Assembly (NCBI RefSeq): GCF_016909075.1
Contig: NZ_JAFBFC010000003.1
Location: 1 to 64,000 of the forward strand
DNA: 64,000 nt
Source of the DNA: Priestia iocasae
GTDB lineage: Bacteria > Bacillota > Bacilli > Bacillales > Bacillaceae_H
Direction of reading: 5' to 3'
Part shown: positions 17,294 through 26,493 of the stretch, piece by piece
Position numbering within the stretch: the stretch's first letter is position 1
Layout of the letters: each line of letters opens with the position of its first letter
Translations under genes and position numbers: made by a program
Notes under the pieces: generated by a model
What the model was told of the DNA's origin: nothing
The model's input: the letters and a program-made list of their open reading frames with translations, nothing else
The model's database searches: none

Positions 17294-17551
17294 TCAATCA
17301 TCAGCGCGTAGATAATCAATCTCTTTTTCCACCCCATCTAATTTTGCGCGATATTGCTTTTTCAATACCTTATAATGCTTTTCGTATTTACACATTGCAC
17401 ATGAGCAATGTGTTTTGGCTTTTGACAAGCGGCCAGGCTGTTGAATGAGCTTTTGCTCTTCATTCCATCCTCTCGCTACTGTTGTTATGTACAATTTTCG
17501 TTGAATAACTCGCCGACGTTGGTGTCTGCGATATGCTCGGTTGCGTTCCAT
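17294..17551 (-). CDS. Small basic conserved hypothetical protein with Cys motif
   Basis: An 85-residue, strongly basic protein starting MERNRAYRRHQRRRV and carrying HCSCAMCKYEKHY at about 46-58, three cysteines and a histidine that could bind zinc. I recall short Bacillus proteins with this 'HCSCxxCRYEK' pattern but no function. The frame is open to 17620, but the MERN start fits the likely homologs; the ribosome site is weak. Nucleic-acid binding is a guess from charge. Confidence 0.65.
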   Translation of the reverse strand: MERNRAYRRHQRRRVIQRKLYITTVARGWNEEQKLIQQPGRLSKAKTHCSCAMCKYEKHYKVLKKQYRAKLDGVEKEIDYLRADD

Positions 17552-17733
17552 GTTCACAACACGTCCTCTCCTTGAGATCACATACGATCCTGCAGAGAGA
17601 CTCAAGGAATAGAATGGCATCTCTACAGGAACGTATTTAAGGACGTCGTGAACACAACTGGAACGATGATGTTAATAACCGTCATCTAATCCCTCCAGAT
17701 GTGAAACCTTACTGTTAATCTATCATATTACAT

Positions 17734-17949
17734 ATGCTAAAAATGGTCATTCTATTTATAATGTGGATTGTCTTAATTGGGGGCTTACTAGGACTAGGGT
17801 TTGTTATTGATTTAGTAGCCAAGAAACGCAAAATCAATCTTGACCCTGAAGAAGGCATTAAACATACGTCTGAATCCGAGCGTGTGTATGTAGAGACTCA
17901 TTTACACAATACGAGACAAGGCAATGATACGAATGGTCCAACACTCTAA
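17734..17949 (+). CDS. Small single-pass membrane protein
   Basis: A 71-residue protein: one TM segment (about 3-27, VILFIMWIVLIGGLLGLG) followed by a basic then acidic cytosolic tail. No family recognised. No clear ribosome site precedes either the ATG at 17734 or that at 17743, so expression is uncertain. The terminator immediately downstream supports a real transcript. Confidence 0.5.
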   Translation: MLKMVILFIMWIVLIGGLLGLGFVIDLVAKKRKINLDPEEGIKHTSESERVYVETHLHNTRQGNDTNGPTL

Positions 17950-17956
17950 ATTCACG

Positions 17957-18002
17957 TAAAAGAGTTGCTTGTAGCACACAGCTATAAGCAACTCTTTTAT
18001 CG
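17957..18002. terminator. Bidirectional intrinsic terminator
   Basis: Arms AAAAGAGTTGCTTGTAGC and GCTATAAGCAACTCTTTT with one mismatch, A-run before and T-rich after, between convergent genes. Confidence 0.88.
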
Positions 18003-18006
18003 TTTT

Positions 18007-18438
18007 TTATTTCATCTTCTTCACAAACCCTGTGCTTTTCGGTTGAAACCCTCGTTCGATATAAAAGTGGTGAGCATCCTTTCGTTCTGTTCGGTTGCCG
18101 CTGTTAAGGGTGACGCTAGTCGCCCCTTTTTGTTTAGCCCAACGCTCTACTTCCTTTAAAAGAGCGGTCCCAATTCCTTGACCTCGACATGTTTCATCAA
18201 CAACAAAAGCAATCACTCTTACATAGGATTGATCATCTTTAAAAAGAAGGCCATCGTGTAGACCGACAAACGCAACGATTGTTCCGTCTTGTTCAGCGAC
18301 AATCCCTTCATAATCTTCGTGATGCTTCAGTTTGTTCAATCGGTCTTGCATTTGCTTTTCTGTTGTTATATATCCTAGCTGTGTCATTAGTTGTGCAATG
18401 GCAGGTGCGTCTTTTACCTCTATAAGACGGATGTTCAA
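18007..18438 (-). CDS. GNAT family N-acetyltransferase
   Basis: A 143-residue GNAT domain starting MNIRLIEVKDAPAIAQL. The acetyl-CoA motif CRGQGIGTALLKEVE is at about 83-97 and HFYIERGFQPKSTGF near the end. It resembles aminoglycoside/polyamine-type small GNATs, but the substrate is unknown. The start is TTG, supported by GGAGGAGCGAGA directly upstream. Single gene. Confidence 0.87.
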   Translation of the reverse strand: MNIRLIEVKDAPAIAQLMTQLGYITTEKQMQDRLNKLKHHEDYEGIVAEQDGTIVAFVGLHDGLLFKDDQSYVRVIAFVVDETCRGQGIGTALLKEVERWAKQKGATSVTLNSGNRTERKDAHHFYIERGFQPKSTGFVKKMK

Positions 18439-18570
18439 TCTCGCTCCTCCTTTTGTATCGCTAACTCTCTTTATTCGAGAGCAAAGTATCCATTCCCTCG
18501 CTTTTTCTAAAAGAAACCATTTTTCAACCCACTAGGTACATCATTCGCTTGCATTTTTTACATAAAAAGA

Positions 18571-19602
18571 TTACGGTAGCGTCACGTTCGTTTGTAGCTC
18601 GGTGATAGGATGGTTTTCCCAATGAGTGGTTCCGTCATGATCATCATAAGGTTGAATGGTGAAAGACTTTGGCACGTCTTTAAATGGTGGTAAAAGTAAC
18701 ATAATTTCACGACCGTTTTCTCCTGTTGCTCCAACTTGTAGCTTTAAATCTCGATACACATTTCCTTTATCATCGATTACTTCGTAACGAAACATCGGCC
18801 ATGTATCGTTCTTGTCTTGTTCAGTTGGATAATCAATCCCTAAGTCAATTCTTGTTCCAAGAGTCATAAAGGCAATTTGCTTTACGGTCATCGCATATTG
18901 TTTATCTTTTGTTTCTACTCGTTCATTCGGTTGAACAACGACGCGTTGATCACTTCGTTTTTCTAAAGGAAACGCGACTTCCCACGTTCCTTTTTGACCA
19001 AAAATGTTTTCTCCACGAACGGCTATATCAATTTTATCACCGAACTGGTCGAGTTGTTCCATCGTATATTGATGAGATTCAATCACGGTATGTTCATCAA
19101 CGGAATCTGAACTTGCCCCTCCAATTGCTAGCTCTGGCTCGTTTCCATTAATGGTAATGTAGCGCAACCCTTGATGAATTTCTCCTTTTTCACCAATTAA
19201 TAAACCGTCACTTCCTGTATATTCAACTGTGACAACTAATCGATTTCCATCATAAACGGCTTCTTTTACTTTCATCGTGATACCATTTTTTGTATCTTCT
19301 TCCTCAATCGAATTTGCTAACTGCTTCTGTTCAATTTCTTTTCCTGCAATATCATAAAGCTCTAAATAGATAGAACCAATAACGGGAACTTTCGTTAATG
19401 TTTGTGCCAAAGCAGGTGAAAGAAACCCAGCCCCTAGCATACTAGTCAGTAAAAGTCCCGCTGCCACCGTACTTGATACCCACCTTTTAACGCTTCGTTT
19501 TTTCTTTTTGGCTTGCAGCATGGCAATGGATTCACGCTCTTTTAACTTCTGTTCAGGAAAAACCATTTCATCCATTGACTGATTAAATTCTTGTTTATCC
19601 AT
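18571..19602 (-). CDS. DUF4179 domain protein (ECF-linked, anti-sigma-like)
   Basis: A 343-residue membrane-anchored protein: cytosolic N-terminus (1-38), one TM (about 40-62, VAAGLLLTSMLGAGFLSP), then the DUF4179 region (about 60-160) and a C-terminal beta-rich domain outside the cell. In Bacillus such proteins are encoded next to ECF sigma factors and act as anti-sigma or sensor partners. The ATG overlaps the sigma stop by eight bases and has AAGGAGGG before it. Its function as regulator is inferred. Confidence 0.85.
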   Translation of the reverse strand: MDKQEFNQSMDEMVFPEQKLKERESIAMLQAKKKKRSVKRWVSSTVAAGLLLTSMLGAGFLSPALAQTLTKVPVIGSIYLELYDIAGKEIEQKQLANSIEEEDTKNGITMKVKEAVYDGNRLVVTVEYTGSDGLLIGEKGEIHQGLRYITINGNEPELAIGGASSDSVDEHTVIESHQYTMEQLDQFGDKIDIAVRGENIFGQKGTWEVAFPLEKRSDQRVVVQPNERVETKDKQYAMTVKQIAFMTLGTRIDLGIDYPTEQDKNDTWPMFRYEVIDDKGNVYRDLKLQVGATGENGREIMLLLPPFKDVPKSFTIQPYDDHDGTTHWENHPITELQTNVTLP

Positions 19603-20125
19603 GTAAATATCCCTCCTTTAAAATTGGACGCATCGTTTTCTTAGCTCGGTGTAAACTCGATTTGATCGTTCCTTCAGGACTGTTTGTGAGCTTGGAAATT
19701 TCTTTTACTGGTAAGTCGTAATAATAGCGAAGTAAAATCAACGTTTTTTGCTCATGATCTAGCGCCGCAAAAGCAGCTGTTAAGTCGAGCGAATGCTCAA
19801 CATGACGAATCATATCAACTGAACATAAATGAGAGAATGAATCTGAGTTGGCGATAAACTGTTTTGATGACTTTCGAATAAAATCAATTGCTTTATTTGC
19901 GACGATTTTTACAATCCAAGCTTGAAAATGCTCACGGTTCTTTAATGTTTTAAGAGAGAGATAGGCTTGATAAATTGCATCTTGATAGAGATCTAGCGCA
20001 TCTTGTTCATTTCGCACATAAAGATACGCTGTTTTATACAGCCGATGACGAACAGTTGCTATAAGCTGTTCGAATGCTTCATCATCTCCCTTTTGTGCAT
20101 GCTTTACTAATTCTGAAATGTTCAT
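19595..20125 (-). CDS. ECF-type RNA polymerase sigma factor (SigV-like)
   Basis: A 176-residue sigma factor. Region 2 is at about 20-85 (ALDLYQDAIYQAYLSL and HFQAWIVKIVANKAIDFIRK), region 4 at about 115-170 (LPVKEISKLTNSPEGTIKSSLHRAKK). The ATG at 20125 has AAGGAG at seven bases; the open frame extends upstream to 20308, but that part has no family match. It is coupled to the DUF4179 gene. The pair probably responds to envelope stress, inferred from the family. Confidence 0.92.
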   Translation of the reverse strand: MNISELVKHAQKGDDEAFEQLIATVRHRLYKTAYLYVRNEQDALDLYQDAIYQAYLSLKTLKNREHFQAWIVKIVANKAIDFIRKSSKQFIANSDSFSHLCSVDMIRHVEHSLDLTAAFAALDHEQKTLILLRYYYDLPVKEISKLTNSPEGTIKSSLHRAKKTMRPILKEGYLHG

Positions 20126-20539
20126 CTCTTTGCTCCTTTCTTTACTAGTAGTCGTTTGAAGTGAAAAGTTCGTTGCAAAAAAAGGAGAAATATTTTTAAT
20201 TATGTAAAAGCCCCTATCCTTTTGGCGATAGAGGCTTCTGTTCACGCTTTCCATGAAGAAACCACAAAATGCACTGTAAAAAAGAGGAATGCCTTCTATA
20301 GAATCCAATCGTTATCTTTGGTGCGTTTCTCTTTACGACCTGTTTTATCGCCTCTTCAGACAACCATTTCCTGATTATATTCTTTTTATTTTTTGCTATT
20401 AAAAACTTTATACGGGGTGTGTTGGAGTATACTTACAAGAGAGAAGAAAAGGGGCATTTCATTTTTCCAAACGATAGGTATGCTCGTGTTGCTGATCGCT
20501 ACGTCTATGTTTTTTACTTAAGATGATTGGAGAAATAGA
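20126..20539. other. Intergenic region, possible gene relic
   Basis: A minus-strand hairpin at about 20205-20235 (GCCTCTATC/GGATAGGGGC, then TTTT) looks like a terminator for something read leftward from 20236-20400. There the minus strand has a short frame ending near 20217 (…IRKWLSEEAIKQVVKRNAP…) that I do not recognise and that has no start. It may be a relic. Confidence 0.4.
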
Positions 20540-20794
20540 GTGAAACAAACCATTCGTTTTTTATTAACCATTGCGGTCATTGTGATCGTATGGGTGTTCT
20601 TTTTTGGTATTCGATTAATTGGCTACGTGGACTCTGTTCAACAAAAAGGGCTTCGTGCAACCGAATGTGGAACGGTTGGCTGTAGCGATATAGCGTTTAC
20701 TTTTAGTACATTGTGGACCGCTTCATTTTTCGTATTTATCCCACTTTTACTACCGATTATTGTCTCTGTCTACGCATTTAAGAAAAAAGCTTAA
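20540..20794 (+). CDS. Small two-TM membrane protein with Cys pair
   Basis: An 84-residue protein with TM segments at about 6-27 and 57-78 and an extracytoplasmic loop holding ECGTVGC, two cysteines that could form a disulfide outside the cell. The start is GTG with GGAG seven bases upstream. No family recognised. A terminator overlaps its end, so it is probably monocistronic. Confidence 0.65.
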   Translation: MKQTIRFLLTIAVIVIVWVFFFGIRLIGYVDSVQQKGLRATECGTVGCSDIAFTFSTLWTASFFVFIPLLLPIIVSVYAFKKKA

Positions 20795-20820
20795 GGGAGA
20801 ACCGCACGTCTCCCTTCTTC
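20793..20820 (+). terminator. Intrinsic terminator
   Basis: Stem AAGGGAGA/TCTCCCTT with CTTCTT after it, at the end of the small membrane protein gene. Confidence 0.65.
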
Positions 20821-20832
20821 CTCAGAAAACTA

Positions 20833-21108
20833 TTACCTCATTAGTTGAACAAGTGACACAACGATAATGAGTCCTAACAATCCAACATGCACCCACACAA
20901 CAACTTTCAACGTGAATTTAGCCCATTCCTTTTTACGCTTTACAAACCAAAAGACAAGCGAGAAAAGAAGTGCGCTCATCATCCCTTGTATGTATTCCTC
21001 TTTAGTTAAAAATGAGATAACATTTATAATAGCTACTAATCCAAACATGATTTCATAAAGTTTTGTGATTCTTTTCGTTCTCTTTGCTTCATGTGACAAT
21101 TGGTACAT
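20833..21108 (-). CDS. Small membrane protein
   Basis: A 91-residue protein: basic N-terminus (MYQLSHEAKRTKRITK) then three hydrophobic stretches at about 18-38, 44-60 and 67-88. No family recognised. AAAGGAG lies eight bases before the ATG, so translation is credible. It is convergent with the two-TM protein gene. Confidence 0.65.
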   Translation of the reverse strand: MYQLSHEAKRTKRITKLYEIMFGLVAIINVISFLTKEEYIQGMMSALLFSLVFWFVKRKKEWAKFTLKVVVWVHVGLLGLIIVVSLVQLMR

Positions 21109-21227
21109 TATTCTGCTCCTTTTTAGCTTATCATCTTTTTATTTTAGCAAATTTTCTCTACAGATAGTAAAACAATAAGCTCAATAGGAAATTTAATATT
21201 CATAGCTTTTCTAACTAAATGACGAGC

Positions 21228-21575
21228 TTAAGATAATTTCCATGCCGGAATTAAAGAATGGAAGTGAAAGAAGTAGCTCATCGGTATATGAATAGCTGTG
21301 TATATGGCAAGAGTGATGACATATGTCAAAAACCATTGAGGAACCGCTACATTAAGAAATGTGTAAAGTAAGAACATCCCTACTGGAAACGGAACCAATA
21401 CAATTAACCACATTGGACTTCCTACGGCTTCGGTTAAAGCACCTAATGAAACGACCGCAAAGCCAATGATGAGTGCTTGCCAAAAAGGTAATTCGGTTTT
21501 AAAAATTAAACTGGCGATAAAATAAGAAAATCCATTCAAAGATACCGCTAGAATAAAATCAAACACATATTTCAT
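21228..21575 (-). CDS. Membrane protein of unknown function
   Basis: A 115-residue polytopic membrane protein with four hydrophobic segments (about 3-24, 30-52, 55-76 and 82-105) and few charged residues. AAAGGAGGG precedes the ATG. I do not recognise the family; some short Bacillus YndM/DUF2512-like proteins are similar in size. It appears to stand alone. Confidence 0.65.
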   Translation of the reverse strand: MKYVFDFILAVSLNGFSYFIASLIFKTELPFWQALIIGFAVVSLGALTEAVGSPMWLIVLVPFPVGMFLLYTFLNVAVPQWFLTYVITLAIYTAIHIPMSYFFHFHSLIPAWKLS

Positions 21576-21764
21576 TCTAATTTCCCTCCTTTCATTTTAA
21601 TTAATTTCTTACTTACGTCAGGAATAGCTTATGCATAGACTTCGAGTGATTCCATTTAACAGCTCTTTTACAGAAAAGAGGGATTTTTATCCATTTTATT
21701 TTAACATAAATTTCCTCTTAATCTTTTCATTTTTTACAATTCTACTAACTATTCTCTAAATCAT

Positions 21765-21810
21765 AAAAAAGCTGAGTATAAAACCTTTGCGATTTTATAC
21801 TCAGCTTTCA
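21765..21810 (-). terminator. Terminator of ydhK
   Basis: Perfect 16-bp arms AAAGCTGAGTATAAAA and TTTTATACTCAGCTTT with a minus-strand T-run. Confidence 0.9.
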
Positions 21811-21835
21811 ATTCTCTCTCTATTGTTTCATGACC

Positions 21836-22435
21836 TTATTCCTTAGCTGATAACTCGTCTTCTGTTACCCATTTGTGATTCTTCACTTCTTCACCTTCAC
21901 TAGACGTATAATCAATCATATACACGGTTGTTTCTTCTGCTGATTCAATGGCCGCTTTTGCGCCTTTCATTCCTTCCATATGATCCGCTTCTAGTGTGAC
22001 TTCTGATCCTTGTTCGAGTGGCTTGTCACCTGCATCTTTGATTTCTTCATGGATAACCCACTTGTGGTCTTCTACACGCTCTCCACCGTTTGTTGGATCA
22101 TATGAAACCACATATGCGACTGTGTCATAAGCGCCAACAATGGTTGCTTCTGAACCTTCCATGCCTTTCATATGCCCTTTTTCAATTATAGCTTGACTTC
22201 CTATTGGATAAGTAGGATTTTCTGCTTCTTTTAACCCCTCTGGAACTTCACCTGAACTAGAGTGGTCCATATCAGAATGATCCATGTCGCTGTGATTTTC
22301 CTCCATGCTTTCTTCAGAGCTTTTTGGCTCTTCTGTGTTTTGCTCCTGAGAGTTATCTTCACTACCTGCACCACAAGCGGATAGAGCCAAAGCTAAAAGT
22401 GCAGAAGCCATCCCTATCGTCATTTTCTTTTTCAT
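21836..22435 (-). CDS. ydhK: YdhK family lipoprotein (two DUF1541 repeats)
   Basis: A 199-residue secreted lipoprotein: signal peptide with lipobox LSAC (Cys21), an acidic linker with HSDMDHSDMDHS that may bind metal, then two DUF1541 repeats (about 75-130 and 140-195), each carrying the (E/D)HKWV motif and GHMKGM or DHMEGM. B. subtilis YdhK has this plan; copper or other metal binding is suspected from Met/His content. AGGAGG precedes the ATG. Single gene with its own terminator. Confidence 0.88.
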   Translation of the reverse strand: MKKKMTIGMASALLALALSACGAGSEDNSQEQNTEEPKSSEESMEENHSDMDHSDMDHSSSGEVPEGLKEAENPTYPIGSQAIIEKGHMKGMEGSEATIVGAYDTVAYVVSYDPTNGGERVEDHKWVIHEEIKDAGDKPLEQGSEVTLEADHMEGMKGAKAAIESAEETTVYMIDYTSSEGEEVKNHKWVTEDELSAKE

Positions 22436-22700
22436 GATAAGCCTCCTAACGATGATCTTCTTATTTTACTTCCCACAAAGAAAGTAAATAAATGCACAAA
22501 GATAATACACGTTTCTAGCATTCATATTTCCCTTATTAAATTGTCCTAAACACTCAGGTTAAAAAACAACTATTCGTATCTTTCTAGCCAATTTAGCGCA
22601 TACTTTGTACTAGTTAAATGTGTTGCATTCCTACTCAGTATTGATAAGGAAATGAGGCATCATACATATAAGCGAATTAACGATGAAAAGGATGAATAAC

Positions 22701-23702
22701 ATGTCACACCAAAAAGCGCTTAGCGGAAGTGAACTTGCTACACTTTGGATGACTTATCAGCAAAAAACCATGATACAGCGGTTTTTAGAATATTTTATTG
22801 AGAAAGCCGATGATGAACAAGCAAAAGAAATTTTAGAGTATACCCATCAACAAGTTATTCAATACATTCAACAAATTCAATCTATTTTTACAAGCGAAGG
22901 CGCCGTTATTCCCGTTGGATTTACAGAAGAAGATGTGAACGTAGGTGCACCTAAGCTGTATGACCATCATTTTGACATCATGTTTCTTCGTCAATTTAAA
23001 GAAATTAGTATGGGGTTACACACCTTGCATATTGCCATGGCATATCGACACGACATCATCCTTTTATATAAAGAGCTAACAGCCTTTACCCAAACCGTAT
23101 ACGAGCGATGTGTTAGCTTCTTACAAGAGAGAGATGTATTGATTACCTCTCCATCTGTCACGATGCCTAAGCGAGTTGAATTTGCATCAGGACCTAGCTA
23201 TATGTCGGGTATCAATTTATTTTCAGATAAGCGATCATTAAACACGGTTGAGCTCGCTCATATTTATTTTGCGATCGAGGCCAATATTTTTGGGATGCAG
23301 CTGATGACTGGGTTCGCTCAAGCGGCAAATGAGACGGAAGTAAAGAAATTTTTTATTAAAGGAAAAGAGCTATCAAAAAAAATTGTAACGGACTATACGC
23401 AAATTTTGCTTCAAAGTGACATTCAAGCTCCTTCGACATGGGGAGCAAAAGCGACAGATTCGAAGGTTTCTCCATTTTCAGATAAACTGATGATGTATTG
23501 TACGAGCTTATTTTGCAGCTTCAGCTTAGGAAGTAACGCCTTAGGTACAACATTCAGCCTAAGAGCAGATTTGCCCTTAAAGCTACTTACTGTCGCAAAA
23601 GATGTGTTAACCTACGCGCAAGATTCTGGTAAAATCATGGCTAAAAACGGATGGATGGAACAACCACCAGGAACAGAAGACCGTAATGAATTAACGAAAT
23701 AA
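22701..23702 (+). CDS. DUF3231 family protein
   Basis: About 333 residues made of two similar helical halves (roughly 1-165 and 180-333), each a ferritin-like four-helix pattern. DUF3231 proteins are common in Bacillaceae and some are linked to spores; the role is unknown. Three in-frame ATGs (22683, 22692, 22701) are possible; AAAAGG is best placed for 22701. Single gene ended by a strong terminator. Confidence 0.85.
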   Translation: MSHQKALSGSELATLWMTYQQKTMIQRFLEYFIEKADDEQAKEILEYTHQQVIQYIQQIQSIFTSEGAVIPVGFTEEDVNVGAPKLYDHHFDIMFLRQFKEISMGLHTLHIAMAYRHDIILLYKELTAFTQTVYERCVSFLQERDVLITSPSVTMPKRVEFASGPSYMSGINLFSDKRSLNTVELAHIYFAIEANIFGMQLMTGFAQAANETEVKKFFIKGKELSKKIVTDYTQILLQSDIQAPSTWGAKATDSKVSPFSDKLMMYCTSLFCSFSLGSNALGTTFSLRADLPLKLLTVAKDVLTYAQDSGKIMAKNGWMEQPPGTEDRNELTK

Positions 23703-23757
23703 AGAAGGGTTGTGTCGAAGGAAGCTAAAGCTCCTCATTTGACACAACCCTTCCTTT
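23703..23757. terminator. Bidirectional intrinsic terminator
   Basis: Arms AAGGGTTGTGTC and GACACAACCCTT, then CCTTTTT, between the convergent DUF3231 and TauE genes. Confidence 0.88.
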
Positions 23758-24534
23758 TTATAAAATATCCATCCAAATCTTAACCGCAGTCGCAAAGATT
23801 AGAAGAGCCAAGACAACTTGTAAAATCTTTGTATTTATCTTTTTACCTGCCATCGCCCCTAATGGAGATGCGATTAAACTAGCAATAACCATAATGAAAG
23901 CTGGAAAGTAATCAACCTGACCTGTCGTAATTTTACCAATGGTTGCTCCAATGGATGAAATAAACGTAATCGCAAGAGAGGACGCAATGGTCATACGCGT
24001 TGGAATTTTCAACACAACGAGCATAATAGGTACAAGTAGAAACGCACCTGCTGCACCAACGATTCCTGATCCAATTCCGACGATTAACGCTAAAACGGCT
24101 GCTAGCCACTTATTAAACTTCACTTGATCTAATGGAATGTCATCAATTCCTTTTTTAGGTATGAACATCATAACCGCTGCAATTAGGGCTAACACTCCAT
24201 AGACGACGTTAATGCCACCTTCTGACATCACACGTGAACCGAAACCACCAATAAAGCTACCTATTAAAATACTCACACCCATGTAACCGATGAGCGTTTT
24301 GTTTAAATAGCCACCTTTACGATATGCCCATACACCACCGATTGTCGCAAAGAACACTTGTACAGCACTAATTCCTGACACTTCATGCGCACTAAAGGCA
24401 GCTAAACCGAATAATGGTGGAATGTATAATAGCATGGGGTATTTAATTATGGAACCCCCAATCCCAAGCATCCCTGAAATATAAGAGCCAATAAAGCCAA
24501 TTAAGAAAATGGTAATAATAAATGCAAAATCCAT
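23758..24534 (-). CDS. TauE/SafE family sulfite/organosulfur exporter
   Basis: A 258-residue membrane protein with about eight TM segments in two homologous halves; the Gly-rich [15 protein letters not shown] starts the first half and [15 protein letters not shown] the second. It probably exports sulfite, thiosulfate or a related anion. It is the last gene of the CstR-linked sulfur operon, which fits removal of oxidised sulfur products. The ATG at 24534 has AAGGAGGAG before it; an upstream extension to 24555 is rejected. Confidence 0.9.
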   Translation of the reverse strand: MDFAFIITIFLIGFIGSYISGMLGIGGSIIKYPMLLYIPPLFGLAAFSAHEVSGISAVQVFFATIGGVWAYRKGGYLNKTLIGYMGVSILIGSFIGGFGSRVMSEGGINVVYGVLALIAAVMMFIPKKGIDDIPLDQVKFNKWLAAVLALIVGIGSGIVGAAGAFLLVPIMLVVLKIPTRMTIASSLAITFISSIGATIGKITTGQVDYFPAFIMVIASLIASPLGAMAGKKINTKILQVVLALLIFATAVKIWMDIL

Positions 24535-24557
24535 GCTGACTCCTCCTTTAATCAAGA

Positions 24558-24586
24558 AAAGGGAACCGTTTCTTGGTTCCCTTTAT
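24558..24586 (-). terminator. Attenuator or terminator before tauE
   Basis: Stem AAGGGAACC/GGTTCCCTT with TTTTC after it on the minus strand, between tusA and tauE. It may reduce, not abolish, read-through. Confidence 0.6.
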
Positions 24587-24589
24587 TCA

Positions 24590-24820
24590 TTAACCCTTTT
24601 TAATCCAGAATTTGAACACGTCGCCTTCTTCTTCGTGTTTCACTAATTCGTGGCCGCCTGATTTTGCCCAAGCTGTTAAGTCACTTTTTGCTCCTTTATC
24701 TGTTGCGTGAATTTCTAATACCTCACCTGACTGTAAGTCGTTCATTGCTTTTTTTGTTCGTACGATTGGCATTGGACATGCTAATCCTTTTGCATCTAAT
24801 ACTTTTGTTGCTTCCATCAT
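24590..24820 (-). CDS. TusA family sulfurtransferase (copy 1)
   Basis: A 76-residue sulfur carrier. The active Cys is in GLACPMPIVRTKKAM and accepts a persulfide; the rest is the standard TusA fold (EIHATDKGAKSDLTAWAKS). It is almost identical in sequence to the copy at 28511, so one may be a recent duplicate. Met1 or Met2 can start; AGGAGG lies upstream. It lies downstream of the dioxygenase-type gene, where it can pass sulfane sulfur between rhodanese and DsrE partners. Confidence 0.92.
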   Translation of the reverse strand: MMEATKVLDAKGLACPMPIVRTKKAMNDLQSGEVLEIHATDKGAKSDLTAWAKSGGHELVKHEEEGDVFKFWIKKG

Positions 24821-24878
24821 AAGTACCTCCTAGAATGTGTTAGTTGGGAGGGAGCTTGATCCCTCCACAATTGATTGT

Positions 24879-26006
24879 TTAGCGTACCGCACAACGGTTT
24901 GGACCAATCTCCATTTCACGTTGTTTGTCTTCGTCTGGTGCGATTTTGCCCATGTTTGTTTGACGAATTTCTTGGTATGCATTCGGCTGAGGTGGTAAGT
25001 TTTCTGTTACTAATTTACGGAACTCACCTTCGTCTTCAATGTTTAAACCATGGTTTTCTGCATAAAGTGCACCTAATTTTTTCGCTACACTTCCGTCACT
25101 GTTTAACTCTTCAATGATCATAAAGTGAGCTGGCAATACGATTAACTCATCTGATAACGCCTTATAGCGTGTATAAAGACTTTCACGTAAATCTCCTACC
25201 CAATCTTCAGCCATACCTGCTAAATCAGGACGACCAATTGAATCAATAAATAAAATGTCACCTGATAACAAGTACTTCTCATCAACGATAAATGATGTTG
25301 AACCAATTGTATGACCTGGTGAATACAATGCGTGAATGTTAATCGTTGTGTTTCCGATTGTCACATCACGACCGTCTTCTAATGCTTCGTATTTAAACGT
25401 TACTTCTTCTGCATCTTTCGGTGGTAACCAGTATGTTGCACCTGTATTTTCTGCAATGACGCGTCCACCTGAAATGTGGTCGGCATGTAAGTGCGTATCA
25501 AATACGTGTGTAATGGTTGCGTCAATGCTTTTGGCGAACTCAATGTACACATCTGTCATACGAGTTGAATCAATAATTGCTGCTTCACCATTTGATACAA
25601 CCATGTACGATAAGCAACCTTTACCGATTCGTACGAATTGATACAGTTCACCGCCATCTTTTAAATCGCCCACTTTAACTGGCTCTAAATGCTCACTCCA
25701 TGCTCGCATGCCACCTTGTAGGTAAGAAACGTCTAATCCTTCATCTGAAAGCATGTCAGCAACCATAATGGATGAACCTTCTTTTGCACAGACAACTAAA
25801 ATGTCTTGATCTTTTGGAAGCTTATCCATGATTTCTTCCACACCGTCTAATAAATCGAAATAAGGAATGTTTAAGTAGTTAAAGTTTTCACCTTCGATTT
25901 TCCAATCTTGAAATGCATCTTCATTACGCACATCTAAAATAAACAATGATTCTTTATTGATTACTTTTTTCGTAACTTCTTTCGCTGTCATTGGTTTTAC
26001 TGCCAT
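24879..26006 (-). CDS. Rhodanese-MBL fusion, persulfide dioxygenase type (copy 1)
   Basis: A 375-residue fusion. An N-terminal rhodanese domain (about 8-105) has the active Cys in VVCAKEGSS. The metallo-beta-lactamase domain (about 115-350) has [19 protein letters not shown] and the late PAH metal ligand. The MBL half is of the persulfide dioxygenase (ETHE1/CstB) type, oxidising persulfide sulfur to sulfite. The ATG at 26006 is spaced nine bases from a G-run; TTG at 26012 is too close. A second copy lies at 33051. Confidence 0.9.
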   Translation of the reverse strand: MAVKPMTAKEVTKKVINKESLFILDVRNEDAFQDWKIEGENFNYLNIPYFDLLDGVEEIMDKLPKDQDILVVCAKEGSSIMVADMLSDEGLDVSYLQGGMRAWSEHLEPVKVGDLKDGGELYQFVRIGKGCLSYMVVSNGEAAIIDSTRMTDVYIEFAKSIDATITHVFDTHLHADHISGGRVIAENTGATYWLPPKDAEEVTFKYEALEDGRDVTIGNTTINIHALYSPGHTIGSTSFIVDEKYLLSGDILFIDSIGRPDLAGMAEDWVGDLRESLYTRYKALSDELIVLPAHFMIIEELNSDGSVAKKLGALYAENHGLNIEDEGEFRKLVTENLPPQPNAYQEIRQTNMGKIAPDEDKQREMEIGPNRCAVR

Positions 26007-26012
26007 TTTCAA

Positions 26013-26028
26013 TTACCCCCCAAGGTAT
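26013..26028. promoter_or_regulatory. Weak CstR-type operator overlapping ribosome site
   Basis: TTACC-CCCCAA-GGTAT differs by one base from the ATACC-N6-GGTAT palindrome seen in this cluster's promoters. It covers the G-rich Shine-Dalgarno sequence of the rhodanese-MBL gene. Confidence 0.45.
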
Positions 26029-26047
26029 ATTTTTAGTTAAAAAAATA

Positions 26048-26440
26048 TTAAAATGTTAATGTCATTGCATCTTTCGCAAATTCTAAAAATGTGACTGCTC
26101 CTGCTACTTCAATTCCATCAACAAAATCTTCTTTTTCTAATCCCATCACGTCCATTGTCATTTGACAACCGATGAATGTGACACCCATTTCTTTTGCCAT
26201 TGCTGCTAGCTCTGGGATTGATGGTACGTTTGCTTTCGCAAATCCTTCTGCAAACTGTTCTTTTCCTTCAGGCATTGGAAGATTTGCATTTGCTTCTTTA
26301 TGAATTAAATTTAATCCTTCGAATGTGAAGAAAATCGCGACCTCTTGTTCGGTAGCTGCTGCTGCCGTTGCGATATTAAATACTTTGTATGCGTCAAATA
26401 ATCCACCGTTACTTGCGATAATTGCTACTTTGTTACTCAT
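26048..26440 (-). CDS. DsrE/DsrF-like sulfur-carrier protein (copy 1)
   Basis: A 130-residue DsrE-fold protein (MSNKVAIIASNGGLFDAYKVFN). The likely active Cys lies in FIGCQMTMDVMG at about 93-104, the position that carries sulfane sulfur in this family. It sits in the sulfur operon between the rhodanese-MBL gene and the TusA-rhodanese gene, so it probably exchanges sulfur with TusA and rhodanese. AGGAGG lies upstream. Peroxiredoxin-family annotation ('DsrE/F/DrsH') also applies. Confidence 0.9.
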   Translation of the reverse strand: MSNKVAIIASNGGLFDAYKVFNIATAAAATEQEVAIFFTFEGLNLIHKEANANLPMPEGKEQFAEGFAKANVPSIPELAAMAKEMGVTFIGCQMTMDVMGLEKEDFVDGIEVAGAVTFLEFAKDAMTLTF

Positions 26441-26493
26441 CTAAAGTTCCTCCTAGTTTTGTAATAATGATATGATTGAATGCAGGCCGAAAC

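Noticed and set aside
20126-20308. N-terminal extension of the second ECF sigma factor
   Set aside because: The extension has no sigma similarity and AAGGAG fits the ATG at 20125.
20236-20400. Minus-strand gene fragment (IRKWLSEEAIKQVVKRNAP)
   Set aside because: No start, no match I can name; listed only as a possible relic in the intergenic entry.
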